This document shows, one piece after another, positions 1 to 9,900 of a DNA stretch of 53,987 nt. The notes beneath the pieces were generated by a model. That model was not told the origin of the DNA. It did not search any database and worked only from the letters and a program-made list of their open reading frames with translations. This stretch comes from Perkinsus olseni (taxonomy: Eukaryota > Perkinsozoa > Perkinsida): the NCBI GenBank assembly GCA_013115125.1, contig JABANN010000197.1:1-53987 (forward strand), read 5' to 3'. Every line of letters begins with the position of its first letter. The stretch's first letter is position 1. The position numbers and the translations under genes are program-made.

Positions 1-863
1 TCGCGATGCGTATGTACTGATCATGCCGTGAAATTGTCGTAGTCCGTGGTGGCACCTTTCACAAGGATGGTCGGCTTCCGATCACTGCAAATGACGTAGT
101 TTGTGATGTACACGCGACCCTGCCCTTCACTAACGAACTCAATCAGTAGGAGAGTCATAGAAAAACGCATCGGCAAGGAGAATCCAACCATACAAATAAA
201 CACAAACCGAGATACAATGCACATGCCGCGAGATCCTCTGGTTGTGAAGCCCTCTGCAATAACGCATTCTTCGCCCTGGGTCCACTCTACAAGGCCAGTG
301 GGTCACAAACACAAACTTTAGGTGGGACGCACCCCCGACCCGCGAACTGTGTTGCCCCGCCTTGAGTTCGGAAAATCTGGTGTAGCGGTAGAATCGCAGG
401 CCGGTATCCGAAAGGTCCCCGGTTCAGTCCCGCGCTTCCTATTTCTCTGCATTTATTTTCGTGCAATTGCATGTAGTTCTCAGTTCACGGATTTAGTGCT
501 GGTTTCACGGGCATCCTACAGTATTGGGGGGCGAATTTAGGGCGAGCGAGATCAGCCTGTCGTACAGTATTGGGGTCGTACAGAATTGGAAGTACCAGCC
601 CCGTTGCAAGGAGGCTCGACAATGGTGCTAACAAGACTTCAGGGACATCGTTCAAGGATCGGTTCAACGATGGTGATGAGGGTCGACCATAGGATATCAT
701 TCAGCACTACTAGAAGAGCCAGTAACGGTTGGCACTCCCGACTTCTTTTCAGGGAAGAAGAATAAGTTAATTTCCTTTCATGCTGCCGGTGAGTCGTATT
801 CTGAATGGCGTTCGTAGTTTCTTGGGACAGAGAGTATCGTTCAGCAGGACACAACGTCTGTCC
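1..863. other. Gene-poor stretch with a tRNA-derived fragment
   Basis: I see no supportable coding exon here. The only open frames are short, overlap on both strands and lack family-like sequence. A degenerate tRNA-like segment lies at about 379-435 (see separate entry) and the intact tRNA-Ile follows at 864. Confidence 0.5.
379..435 (+). repeat. Degenerate tRNA-derived fragment
   Basis: The segment has a D-arm-like GGTGTAGCGGTAGAA, then a region resembling the anticodon arm, then AAAGGTCCCCGGTTCAGTCC, which resembles a variable loop and T-arm. No acceptor stem closes and the T-loop is GTTCAGT, so I do not call it a working tRNA. The phrase AAAGGTCCCCGGTTC recurs in the introns at 29852-29903 and 31436-31484 and near 26110, so this is one member of a dispersed tRNA-derived family. 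Confidence 0.5.
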
Positions 864-936
864 GGTCCTGTAGCTCAGTGGTTAGAGCGACGGTCTTATG
901 AGCCGTAGGTCGTGGGTTCGATCCCCGCCGGGACTA
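864..936 (+). tRNA. tRNA-Ile (anticodon UAU)
   Basis: A full cloverleaf can be drawn. The acceptor GGTCCTG pairs with CGGGACT (first pair G-U), the D-stem is GCTC/GAGC, the anticodon stem ACGGT/GCCGT, the loop CTTATGA (anticodon TAT at 897-899), the T-stem GTGGG/CCCGC with loop TTCGATC, and the discriminator base is A. The intact A and B boxes and all four stems support a real gene. A T-rich stretch with TTTT lies about 10 bases downstream. Confidence 0.85.
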
Positions 937-1507
937 TTGTTCGTTTTCATCTATTCTCTCCGCGCACGTTGACAACGTGACGTTGCGTTGGCGTTGAAGC
1001 ACACTTCACGAATGATACGCACTCTAATGGAAGCCTAGAATCATCGCCTGGCGGTTCTCATGAGCGATTCAAGTATCCTTTTCCGGATTCGTACTTCTAC
1101 TCAGTCATGCGAGACGCTCGATGATAAGGGAAACGTGTGGTATGCAGTCTCGCCGCTCTCTCTCGAAGCCGGAATACGGCCAGCCGGCAAGCTGCTGTAT
1201 AAGAGCCTGCTTATGACGTCTCAAAGACGTACTTGCAGTTCCTTTACTACTTCTTGGAAGTCCCGTCAATGCCGGCCAGTAACTCAACGGTACCACTCCG
1301 ACGCCTCTTCTGCACGTCCTCAGCAGCTGCTCGCGCCACATTGAAGCCTCCCAGACCAACCATCCCTCCCCCGGACATGAGAAGCACCGCTTCTCTGGGA
1401 GTTTTGCAGCCTCCCCGACATGCTCATCCACTCGGTGGCGTGCCGGAGGTTAGAGACACAGCAGAGGTGGGCATTCCGTCGGTCACGGGCTGCCCGGTAT
1501 TGAATTT

Positions 1508-1620
1508 TTGTCCCGTTGATCTCATCTGAAAATTCAGAACCGATTTTGGAGTTGATTTTTACACGTATAATGCGGTTCCAGAATCGATTTTGAATCTCAG
1601 ATTTTTTTGAACGCCCCAAT
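1508..1620. repeat. MITE-like repeat family D, copy 1
   Basis: This copy contains CCAGAATCGATTTTGAATCT and an internal TTTTACACGTATAATGCGG, the same order seen in the other copies. Its right end reads TTTTTTTGAACGCCCC, the inverse of the GGGGYGTTYAAT ends of other copies. Confidence 0.6.
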
Positions 1621-1754
1621 ATTCAGGTTACGAGAGAAAATTACGAAAGAGCGACCTCTCCCGGTGTGGTGAGGGACGTTTCTAGAGAGCAGGAGACAGG
1701 TAGAATAAGTACTGCTGGATCTCCTAGGCTGCGGGAAATGGTTCTCCTTCTTAG

Positions 1755-4132
1755 ATGACGTGGAAGCCACAGTTGAGCGCTTGCTGGCCCGGGTCAACAG
1801 CGAAGGGGATGGTTTTACAACGGCGCAGTGCATGACCAGTACGTTCTCGCTTAGAGGTGGCTTGGGGAAGAGAGTTCTTTCAGTATTGAAAGAACTGACA
1901 AGTACGGCCGACGTTGCTGAAGCGGCAACAAGGAATATGCTGTCGGACGGCAGGTAGGGTTATTCAATAAACCGTTCCTGAGATTTTGGAACCGTATTTT
2001 ACGTGTGAAAAAACCAACGCCGAAAGCGATTCTGGAACCGCATTTTAAGTATGAGAAAGCCGTTTTCGGGATGGATTCTGATTTTTAGAAATAGTCTCTT
2101 AACGGGGGGTATCAGTTTGTTTTTCTGACACCTCTAGCTGTGCTTGTGCAGATTGCAGCATTTGGTCAATCGCACGGTCTCAGTAGCTACAGCAGAAGGC
2201 TCCTCACTGGAATGGACGGACGTGTTGGACCTGATGGAGGCCTTCGTTAAGGTAATAGAGGAGGTCCCAGGTTCCATCCCTGGCTAGGGCATCTTTTCAG
2301 TTGCGCTTGCGGGCCCCTTTGCGAGATGTAACGCCATTATGTTTCCGGTTTATGAATATCCCGGAGGACAGCGCTGTCGATCCGAAAGAGATGGAACGAA
2401 AATTACATCACGTAAGTCTTATTGCGGCCCTCGTCACTAGCGTGACAGTGTCACGGTGACACTTCTCAGGCGGGCCGGACGCTGCAACTGCTGGGGCGAG
2501 GGATGGTTTACCATCCTGAAGTTTTCGATTTTACCTGTCACAGTGTTGCCCGGGCGAAACTGATGGACCCCCACACGATGGCTGTGGTACGTTCTCGGTT
2601 AGATTTTGGTTTTTTTTCATTATTTTTTTCCTACTAATGAAAATTATCATATCACGTTTCTTATTTATTAAATGCTATGTTTATCGGACACTCGGTATGA
2701 GCCGGTATGTAAGTCCTTAGGGAGAAATCCCAAGAACTCTCAAATCTTAATTGTGGCATTGAGACCGTTAAGGCAATAATAAGGTGGACGAATATTAATT
2801 TTATTGATTTTTACTATTTTTTACGATCAATTTATTATTGGTAACAAACCAGTAGAAAAGCGCTAAAAATCTCAGCGCGGATTTCTTTCTCGTAAATAAG
2901 GTCAACAGCAACCATGGCAGGTCCTTTATGAAGCGGGTCGTCACGGCCTGCGAACGAAGCACTACACTGACGTCATCGTACCTGCTGCTGCTGAACTTGC
3001 ACCGGGTAAGTTTCCTCCCACTCACACGTGGACTGATCTTTGCTGTGGGTTAGGTATGTCCCTGGATGATCTGCGATTATCTATGCGGGGGTTGATGAGA
3101 TTCGTGAAGGATTGGAGAGCGTTTTTTGACGTAAGAGCGCTCGCCGAGCGCTTCTGGAGGACGTCCCGAGTCAGGCCGCTCGGGCCTGCTTTGGGAGTCC
3201 TCCTTGGGGAGGCTGTCGGCCACTGCCGGTTGTCGCCGACGACTTGTTGGGGGCCTCGATAAACATTTTGCATTGTATTTTGCATTATATTGATACTCTG
3301 TGGAAGTGCCGTAGGTTAGCCGAGAATATCTGGATCATAGTCTCAACGGCTTCGTTCCTCAAAAGTTGCCGGAAATCCTTGATTCAGAAATATCATTTTT
3401 TCGAAAATTATGACCTGATCCAGGTTATATGCGTGAAAACTACTAGAGTCGAAGACGAGCTGGCCAACATGACTAATGAAACGCTCATCATGCTGATGAG
3501 GGTCGGTAAGGAGTTGAGAGGATCAAGGCAATACAATGGTGAGAACCGGTGACCGTTTTTGTGCGAGTCTTATTTTTTCCCGAAAATGTTTATTTTTTCT
3601 GATTTTTTTTCAGAGATCCAAAAGGAAGTGGCCGGTGAGATTTCTAAGAGACTGAGTCGAAGAGAATTCGGCAGCATTGAGCAGGGTATGGTATCTATGT
3701 ACATGGACAAGGACGGCCGGTAAAAAAAGGCAGTTCAAAAGCGTGAGTTGATCTCCGCGCTGTCAGGTATCCTCCTGCTGTCTACGATCTCGCCTACGCC
3801 ATTCAGAAGGACCTTGCACGACAGGTGAGGCGGGCAGCAGCGGGCGTGAAACATTTGGACCGACTCAGGTGGCCGAGTCCTGCTCGGACGTATCCGTCGG
3901 AGTGCGAGAGCTTCTTTCTGTGACTGATATCGTTGACTTGATGGACTGTTGGGCGTCGTGGAACCTTCCAGTGGAGCATCGTCTATGGGACTCCCTGTTG
4001 AACGACCTCGCTTTGTGTCGGTTGTCGGAGATTAAGTAAGGCTCGTCTGGAAGTATCACGAGGAGTCGCCTCTGTACTAGGTACAGTCCGAATATTAGCT
4101 TGTGGTCGGGGGTGACGCTGTCGTGTAGCAGG
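1755..4132 (+). CDS. RAP/FASTK-type RNA-binding protein, N-terminal and middle part (multi-exon)
   Basis: A chain of in-phase exons is visible at 1755-1953, 2152-2251, 2301-2411, 2470-2586, 2921-3005, 3054-3130, 3424-3538, 3614-3719, 3767-3824, 3869-4035 and 4081-4132. Introns are GT-AG and range from 44 to 334 bases. The product is mostly helical, with repeated Leu/Ala-rich segments such as LDLMEAFVKLRL, LMRFVKDW and LIMLMRVGKEL, which resemble the helical repeats that precede RAP domains in organelle RNA-binding proteins. The next exons are uncertain, but the strand, repeat style and spacing suggest that the chain continues into the RAP-bearing exons ending at 6750. The first exon shown starts at an acceptor, so the true start lies upstream and was not found. 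The intron at 1954-2151 holds a MITE copy and the intron at 2252-2300 is tRNA-like. Confidence 0.6.
1962..2113. repeat. MITE-like repeat family D, copy 2 (in intron)
   Basis: The left end is TTATTCAATAAACC and the right end TCTTAACGGGGGG. Between them lie TTTTGGAACCGTATTTTACG and GCGATTCTGGAACCGCATTT. It occupies most of the intron 1954-2151 of the RAP-type gene. Confidence 0.6.
2252..2300 (+). repeat. tRNA-derived intron, sense (49 bases)
   Basis: The whole intron reads as donor GTAATAGAGGAGGTCC, T-arm CCAGGTTCCATCCCTGG with a perfect five-pair stem, then CTAGGGCATC and TTTTCAG. Both flanking exons are in phase 0 and join into a continuous protein, so the tRNA-like piece is exactly the intron. 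Confidence 0.75.
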
Positions 4133-5188
4133 GTAAGTCGTGGTGGTTGTCTGGAGAATCTACGTTTTATTTCTCCGTTCTCTCCAATTCTATAGATCAG
4201 TCCATATTTCATTGTCTAATGGAGAGGGGGGGAATGCCAGTAAATAATAGAATTTTGGGAATTTTGCGCAATTGTGAGAATTTTACAACTTTTCTGCGAT
4301 TTTTTTCTGCGGACCTTGGCGGGGCAGCCGTCTGTTTGTAATGCTTTCGCTTCGTGCTACGATAAGCCTGGTTCCCTGAGCTATGGAGACTCTAGCAGCC
4401 TGCCTGGTTCACGTTTCCCGACCGAAAGATTTTGTGATCTTAACGGAGGGGCCTCTCTACGATGACCGTGGTCGCTGAGTCCCCTCGGATGTACTGAAGC
4501 GAGCTCGAGGAACCATTCACTAGCCTACAGGACTCGTCCACGCAACCACGTCTAGTGCAAGTGATAAAGTGACTGGAGAGCTCGAGAGTATCGAGAAATG
4601 TGGTATTGCTTCGGGCGATGTCTCCGCCCACTACCACTGCTACTACCGCTAAGGGATGCAGCGTTGTAGAGAATACAACGATCTGAGTATCCGATCCATC
4701 GATCTACGTAGCGGGAAGTGATCACCTTTTTTTTGCTGATCATAAACGACTCATACGTTCTCTCCTATTTCGCCGTTGTGAGATGGGAGCTCAAGTGGTT
4801 CCTCTGTCGAAATCTTCGACTGGGAGTCCTGGACTGCGAGTCTGAGAGACATGTGCGCACTCAGTCGCGTGTCTAACATGGTCCAGTGTACCAAGGTTGG
4901 CAAACGACCTCGAGGTCCACATCTCCCTGTTGAAATATCCTGCTGTTCCGGGCCGGAGCCTCCGGCGGCAGTTGGTGGTCGTGGGGTTGCAGAGAGGATT
5001 CATGAAGTAGCATTTGCTCTAGTCTTGTCAGTTTAGTTATTTTGCGTTACACCATTCAACCGACTTCAACGTGTTGAAAATAAGATGAAAATTGTTTTTG
5101 ACGATATTTGTATGGGAGAGGAAGACCTTGAATTTCCCTTTCCAGTCGATCGTCACCGCCTGGATGATTTAACTGTCACTAATTTCAG
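4133..5188. other. Unresolved exon/intron stretch between the two halves of the RAP-type gene
   Basis: Possible plus-strand exons occur near 4390-4470 (frame with TLAACLVHVSRPKDFV) and near 4890-5010. I could not link them with consistent phase. No RNA gene or clear repeat is seen. Confidence 0.35.
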
Positions 5189-6750
5189 GTTAACTATTAT
5201 CACAGCACTTGGATGGCGATGGTCTGCGATATCGGCAGGGACCCCTTTATGCTGGATAAGATTAGCTTCTGGCAAACCGGTCAATTCCTCGCGGCCGTCT
5301 CTCGGTTGAATCTTTTCGATGAGAAACTGTGAGTTTAACACGGGGAGTTTTTCTGTCGGATCCTTGCTTCAACCTTAGATACTCCAATGTAGCCGATGTT
5401 ATTACCAAAGACATGAACCTGTACAAGGACCCGGAGACTCTTGCCTCGACGCTTTGGGCGATGGCGAAGGTGGGTTGAATAATCTCCGCGGGATTTTGAT
5501 GAGATTATAGATAACGCACCATCACAAGTTAACTCAGCATGGCTACATTATTAATCGCCTACTTCAATAGAACCTCGGATAATGAGTATCTCTATGGCAA
5601 GATTGCGGCATCTTGCATTCTTGCTCTTTCTCAACGCTCAATGTGAAGATCGATCGCATTTTTCAGTCCGGCTTTGTCCAAGAGAACTTCGTCGCAGCAG
5701 CCCTGGCCTCCGCGAATTCAATGATAAATTCAACAAACAACAACATGAATGCTTGGAGTCAAATCTTGTGGAGTCTGCTGCAGCAAGGTTGGCGAGTACA
5801 GCGCTGTTTTCGGTGATCCAGGAGACGATCAGGTTGTCATCCCAGTACGGATCCGCAGATGGCTAACATAGTGGACTTCGTCTCGAAGTTGCCCGTTCCT
5901 GCTCATCGGGGTCACTTTAGGAGGCTTCATCAGGCGGCTGATGTGCTCGGAGAGGGATCTCCTATGCAGAAGTAATAGTCGGACTTGGCGGACATTTCGT
6001 ATCTTAGCTTGAAGCGTGCCTTTCACGGAGTCGAAGATTCTGAATCATCCTTGCTTCGAGCTTGGATATTCCCTTCCTGTCCAGGTATTTGACGCATCCC
6101 CTGAGCAGCGCTACGGCCCTGCCTCCCCGAGACAACCGACGTGAGTCTGACCCTCCATCGGTACAGTCCAAATGGTCGTTTTGTAGGCAACCAGATCAGC
6201 AACCAAATCGCTAAGTGTTTGAGCGAGAGTAGCTTGCTTCCCGGCCGCGCTGTTGGTGAGACCAGGGCACACGCCCATCACTTGGAAAAAGAAGCCTCGG
6301 ATCATTTGTCACTTTTTGCTTTCTTTTTTCACGATTTTTTCCAAAAATTTCCTAGTTTTTTCGTGTCTTAGATACACGTGTGATCGTATCGCCCACGTGC
6401 AGCTCGATTTTGGACGTCGCCATCGGTGCTGAGAGCTGCAGCTCGGCGGCGACGCCGGTGACTGGTTTGATTGTTGCGGCTGGTGAAACTGACCACAGAC
6501 AAATGCGTAAGTTTGTTCAAAGAAATGCCCGGCGTTTGAATCGTTCTGTACAGGAGTTGTCCCTGCGAGTCCGGAGGGTTCCATCGGCTATTACGGCGGT
6601 TACGGCATGAAAGTTGAGCCGCATGCTGATCACGAATTTGAGCACATTCTCACCGGCCAAAATCTGATGTATCAAAGAATCCTCGAGCGACGAGGACTGA
6701 GGGTTGCGATCATTGGAGAGAGGGAGTGGGCTAGAGCGCAGCAGAGGTAG
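5189..6750 (+). CDS. RAP-domain protein, C-terminal part
   Basis: The exons supported best are 5189-5328, 5379-5469, 5511 to about 5545, 5833-5971, 6015-6140, about 6167-6255, about 6394-6508 and 6554-6750. The frame around 5600-5790 is not fully resolved. The product shows repeat-like helices (TLASTLWAMAK, AWSQILWSLLQQ), then FELGYSLPVQVFD, then GYYGGYGMKVEPHADHEFEH. It ends with LMYQRILERRGLRVAIIGER and EWARAQQR before the TAG. That ending fits the RAP domain pattern (Leu-rich helix, hydrophobic strand, E-W near the end) known from FASTK and apicomplexan organelle RNA-processing proteins. The likely role is organelle RNA binding or processing. One intron here would be only 26 bases (6141-6166), which makes that junction doubtful. 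Confidence 0.55.
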
Positions 6751-7559
6751 ACGCTCCGTCGTCTGTGTTCTCCTGAGAGTCGATTTTCAGTGGCGAAGAA
6801 GTTGTTTTTTTACGGAGGAAGTTGGAGGAGGTCGGGCTGGCATGATGATATGCAAAAACGATGCTCTCTCATGCGTTTCTGAATAACGGGTTTCTGACTA
6901 TCCACAGCGTGGGGTTTTGTGTTTTAGTGTGGGAAAGGCGGCGCGTCGCTCCGCGGTTAGAATTTTCGCTTCTGTGAAGACGAAAGATCTGAGCTAACTG
7001 CCTCGTCATATGATAACTATGATTAGGTGTAGTTGATATTGATATGAAGTATCTATGAATGGCAGCTAATTTGAATGGCGTTCTTTGAGGACAGTTTGTC
7101 GTGTTCAGTCTAGCGTTGTGCTGACGTGTGTGAGTTTAAAGTCCAACGCCGACAGTGCGGCCTAGTTAGACTACCACTTCCACTGTAGCCTGTGAGATAG
7201 GCTCTGTCCATCAAGCCAAAGAGTGCTTCCCTCTGAGCGAGGTTATCGTCAGCTGGGAACGTCCTTTGCAGCGTCGTACTGATATGTGTGAGTTGAAGTC
7301 CAACGGCGACATTTCGGCTTAGTTTGACTTGCACCTTTTCTGTGGGAGACTAGTTCGGTCTACACAGATTGTTATTTGCTCGAGAGTCGCCGACTCTGAG
7401 TCGGTTGTGTTCCGTCTAGCGTTGAGGTGGTGCAAAAATTGCTAGTGGGGTTATTCTAGTCTTCAATTCGATTCTAGCGTTTGGGAATTTTGTGGTAATT
7501 TTCAGCGTTCGGATAATATTTTCGGAAACTTTCTGCTGGTTACTTTTTATCCCATTATA
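6751..7559. other. Intergenic region upstream of the G3PDH gene
   Basis: This region holds two copies of dispersed repeat C (7124-7217 and 7282-7345). The last 100 bases before the start codon are AT-richer. No coding exon is supported. Confidence 0.5.
7124..7345 (+). repeat. Dispersed repeat C, two tandem partial copies
   Basis: The phrase GTGAGTTTAAAGTCCAACGC, followed by CGACAGT and CGGC, appears at about 7127. A second copy with GTGAGTTGAAGTCCAACGGC starts near 7286. The segment CTGTGAGATAGGCTCTGTCC between them also occurs near 42395 beside another copy. Other copies lie at 19.4-19.9 and 42.1-42.4 kb. Confidence 0.65.
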
Positions 7560-8735
7560 ATGTTCAAGCAGAAGAGATCGATCTCGCCAGACCCGACCAG
7601 GTACCCCCGCCGCGTGACTGTCATCGGCAGCGGCAACTGGGGCTCGACCGTGGCCCGTCTCGTCGCCATCAGGGCTGTTCAGGACAGCGAGAACCTGTAT
7701 GACGAAGAAGTCAGGATGTGGGTCTTCGATGAACAGGTGGACTACCACGGCCAGCAGCGAAGTCTGGTGGATATCATCAACACTCATCATGAGAACGTTA
7801 AGTACCTACCCGGCATCGCCCTGCCTGCGAACGTCGTGGCGGAGCCCGATCTGCAAGAGGCTGTGAAGGGTGCTGATATCCTCATCTTTGTCTTGCCTCA
7901 TCAATTCTTGCCGAAGATTCTTTCGCAAATGAAAGATTTTGTTCGTGATGGAGCCATTGCCGTGTCGCTTATCAAAGGTGGTTTCGACCGAGAGATCTTG
8001 CCCGATGGTTCTAGCAAGATCGTTCTCTGCAGCGATCTTATCGCGGAGGCCCTTCCCCAGCTGAAGACGGTCGCCGTGCTCATGGGCGGTAATCTCGCTA
8101 TTGAGGTCGCCAAGGATCAGTTCTGCGAGGCCACGCTGGGCTGTCACGACCTTCAGGCGGCTGCGATTTTGCAGCATCTTTTCGACAGCGAGATGTTCTG
8201 CGTTAATCACGTTCGAGACGTCCAAGGCGTGGAGATGTGCGGCGCTTTGAAGAACATCGTGGCCATCGGTGCGGGCTTCTGTGACGGTCTTGGTCTTGGA
8301 ATGAATTCAAAGTCTGCTGTGCTTCGCATCGGTCTCGAGGAGATGAGGAAGATTATCAAATTCATCTACCCGGACGTCCCCGACCAGACCTTCTTTGAAA
8401 GCTGCGGCGTTGGTGATTTGATTACTACTTGTTTCGGTGGCCGAAATCGTCGCTGTGCTGAGGCCTTTGCCAACGCTGATGGGAAGAAGTCCTGGGAAGC
8501 TATCGAGAGTGAGCTCCTTGGTGGTCAGAAGCTGCAAGGCACTCTGACTTTACTAGAGATCGTCGACGTCTTGGGTGATGCTCCTATTAAAAAAGAAGTG
8601 CCGTTGTTTGCTGCTATTTACCGCTGTTCGTTCAAAGGCGAGTCGCTGGTAGAATTTGTGAAGAACCTCAACACGAAGCAAATGCATCCTGATCATGCGT
8701 ATCTTGTTAACCCGTATGAGCTCAAAGATAGATAG
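7560..8735 (+). CDS. GPD1: NAD-dependent glycerol-3-phosphate dehydrogenase, cytosolic type
   Basis: This is a single open frame of 391 residues that interconverts dihydroxyacetone phosphate and sn-glycerol 3-phosphate with NADH. The Rossmann motif GSGNWGS lies at residues 23-29. Also visible are the FVLPHQF and SLIKGG segments, MGGNLAIEVA (family form usually GANLA), CGALKNIVAIGAGF with the catalytic Lys, NSKSAVLRIGLEEM, and GVGDLITTCFGGRNRR near the substrate site. The length of 391 is slightly longer than the roughly 350 of animal enzymes because of an N-terminal tail before the Rossmann fold. No signal peptide, PTS1 or glycosomal ending is evident; it ends in PYELKDR. It has no intron, unlike nearly all its neighbours. 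The stop codon runs into a short GATA repeat (8728-8742). Confidence 0.96.
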   Translation: MFKQKRSISPDPTRYPRRVTVIGSGNWGSTVARLVAIRAVQDSENLYDEEVRMWVFDEQVDYHGQQRSLVDIINTHHENVKYLPGIALPANVVAEPDLQEAVKGADILIFVLPHQFLPKILSQMKDFVRDGAIAVSLIKGGFDREILPDGSSKIVLCSDLIAEALPQLKTVAVLMGGNLAIEVAKDQFCEATLGCHDLQAAAILQHLFDSEMFCVNHVRDVQGVEMCGALKNIVAIGAGFCDGLGLGMNSKSAVLRIGLEEMRKIIKFIYPDVPDQTFFESCGVGDLITTCFGGRNRRCAEAFANADGKKSWEAIESELLGGQKLQGTLTLLEIVDVLGDAPIKKEVPLFAAIYRCSFKGESLVEFVKNLNTKQMHPDHAYLVNPYELKDR

Positions 8736-9547
8736 ATAGATACCGTATATGAGCTCGTAGATACCCTTCGAAGTTTGGGAATGTAATTTCCCAGTATCTC
8801 ATCATCGGACGTCAATCGTCCTTTTTGATAATATATGAACGATTATCTTTAGCCGTTATTATAGATTAGTCATTAAAGGGCTGTTGAGTTCACAAGTTGA
8901 CGACTCTTTCAACAAGAAAGAATAGAGTGACCCGTCGAAACTATTGAATCACTGCAATTAATTAATACTGTAATTAATTATAATTAATTCACTGTAATTA
9001 ATTCTGATTGCACTGCATATCAACGCTACATGGGGGTCGCCTGGTAGGAGTGTCTCCTCCCCGGCTGATCGATTCGCGACTTGAGCTCTTTTCCCATTGT
9101 ATGTTACGCAAGGTCGCGGACGAAGAGCCGGGATTTTAGTAATCGATACACTCTGTGTGTCGAAGGAAAATCCACGGTAGTCCGCCGCAGGAGACAATCG
9201 TGTCACACGATTCGTGTGTATGCGTGCGAGGCGGGGTACGTGAGTGTGTCCAACTGTGCACATCGGCAAGAGTCTAACTACGCCGGAATCGACGTTGGAC
9301 TATAAACTCGCAGACACAATGCTACTGTTTGAGTGGGCGTTCAATAAGCCAATACTGAAACTCAAAAAAAAACTCAGTATAGTGGAACTCAATAAGTTCC
9401 ACAATTACTCTATTGAAAGGGGGTTTAGCCGAACCTTGGGCATCTCCCTACACACACGGGTGAATAGTTCACCTGACTTTGTCGCCTAGGCATGCGATTT
9501 GAACGTCGAATTCGCATCATTTGCGCGAATGTAACCCTGGGTAACCG
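8736..9547. other. Intergenic, AT-rich tract and MITE remnant
   Basis: A run of ATTAATT-type repeats lies at about 8957-9007, and a short family-D-like repeat lies at about 9333-9423. No exon is supported. The sequence ends at an assembly gap. Confidence 0.5.
9333..9423. repeat. MITE-like repeat family D, divergent short copy
   Basis: The left end GGGCGTTCAATAAGCC and the right end CTATTGAAAGGGGG are imperfect inverted repeats matching the family ends. The centre is ACTCAAAAAAAAACTCAGTA. Confidence 0.5.
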
Positions 9548-9644
9548 NNNNNNNNNNNNNNNNNNNNNNNNNNNNNNNNNNNNNNNNNNNNNNNNNNNNN
9601 NNNNNNNNNNNNNNNNNNNNNNNNNNNNNNNNNNNNNNNNNNNN
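9548..9644. other. Assembly gap (N run)
   Basis: There are 97 undetermined bases. The array to the right and GTAACCG at the left edge suggest that the gap is unassembled tandem repeat. Confidence 0.95.
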
Positions 9645-9802
9645 CCGTAGCGTGTAACAGCAACGGCAGCGTCGTCGTCGTGTAACCGTAGCGTGTAACA
9701 GCAACGGCAGCGTCGTCGTCGTGTAACCGTAGCGTGTAACAGCAACGGCAGCGTCGTCGTGTAACCGTAGCGTGTAACAGCAACGGCAGCGTTGTCGTGT
9801 AA
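9645..9802 (+). repeat. 41-bp minisatellite
   Basis: Four head-to-tail units are visible: 9645-9685, 9686-9726, 9727-9764 and 9765-9802. The first two are 41 bases and the last two 38, having lost one GTC triplet. Each begins CCGTAGCGTGTAACAGCAAC and ends in a GTC run plus GTGTAA. The array probably extends into the gap. Confidence 0.9.
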
Positions 9803-9900
9803 CCGCCACCCTTCACTAATGAAACAAATAAGGAGTAAAGAAACAAATATCATATTCAAGATATGATTGATCAGAAAGATCTAAAAGAGGCCAGAAGCTG

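Noticed and set aside
379-435. Functional tRNA gene
   Set aside because: No acceptor stem closes and the T-loop is altered, so it was kept only as a tRNA-derived fragment.
7806-8225. 139-residue minus-strand frame
   Set aside because: It is the antisense shadow of the G3PDH gene and has no family-like sequence.
9425-9859. Minus-strand frames across the N gap
   Set aside because: They read minisatellite and undetermined bases; the Thr/Arg/Cys repeats follow the 41-bp unit.
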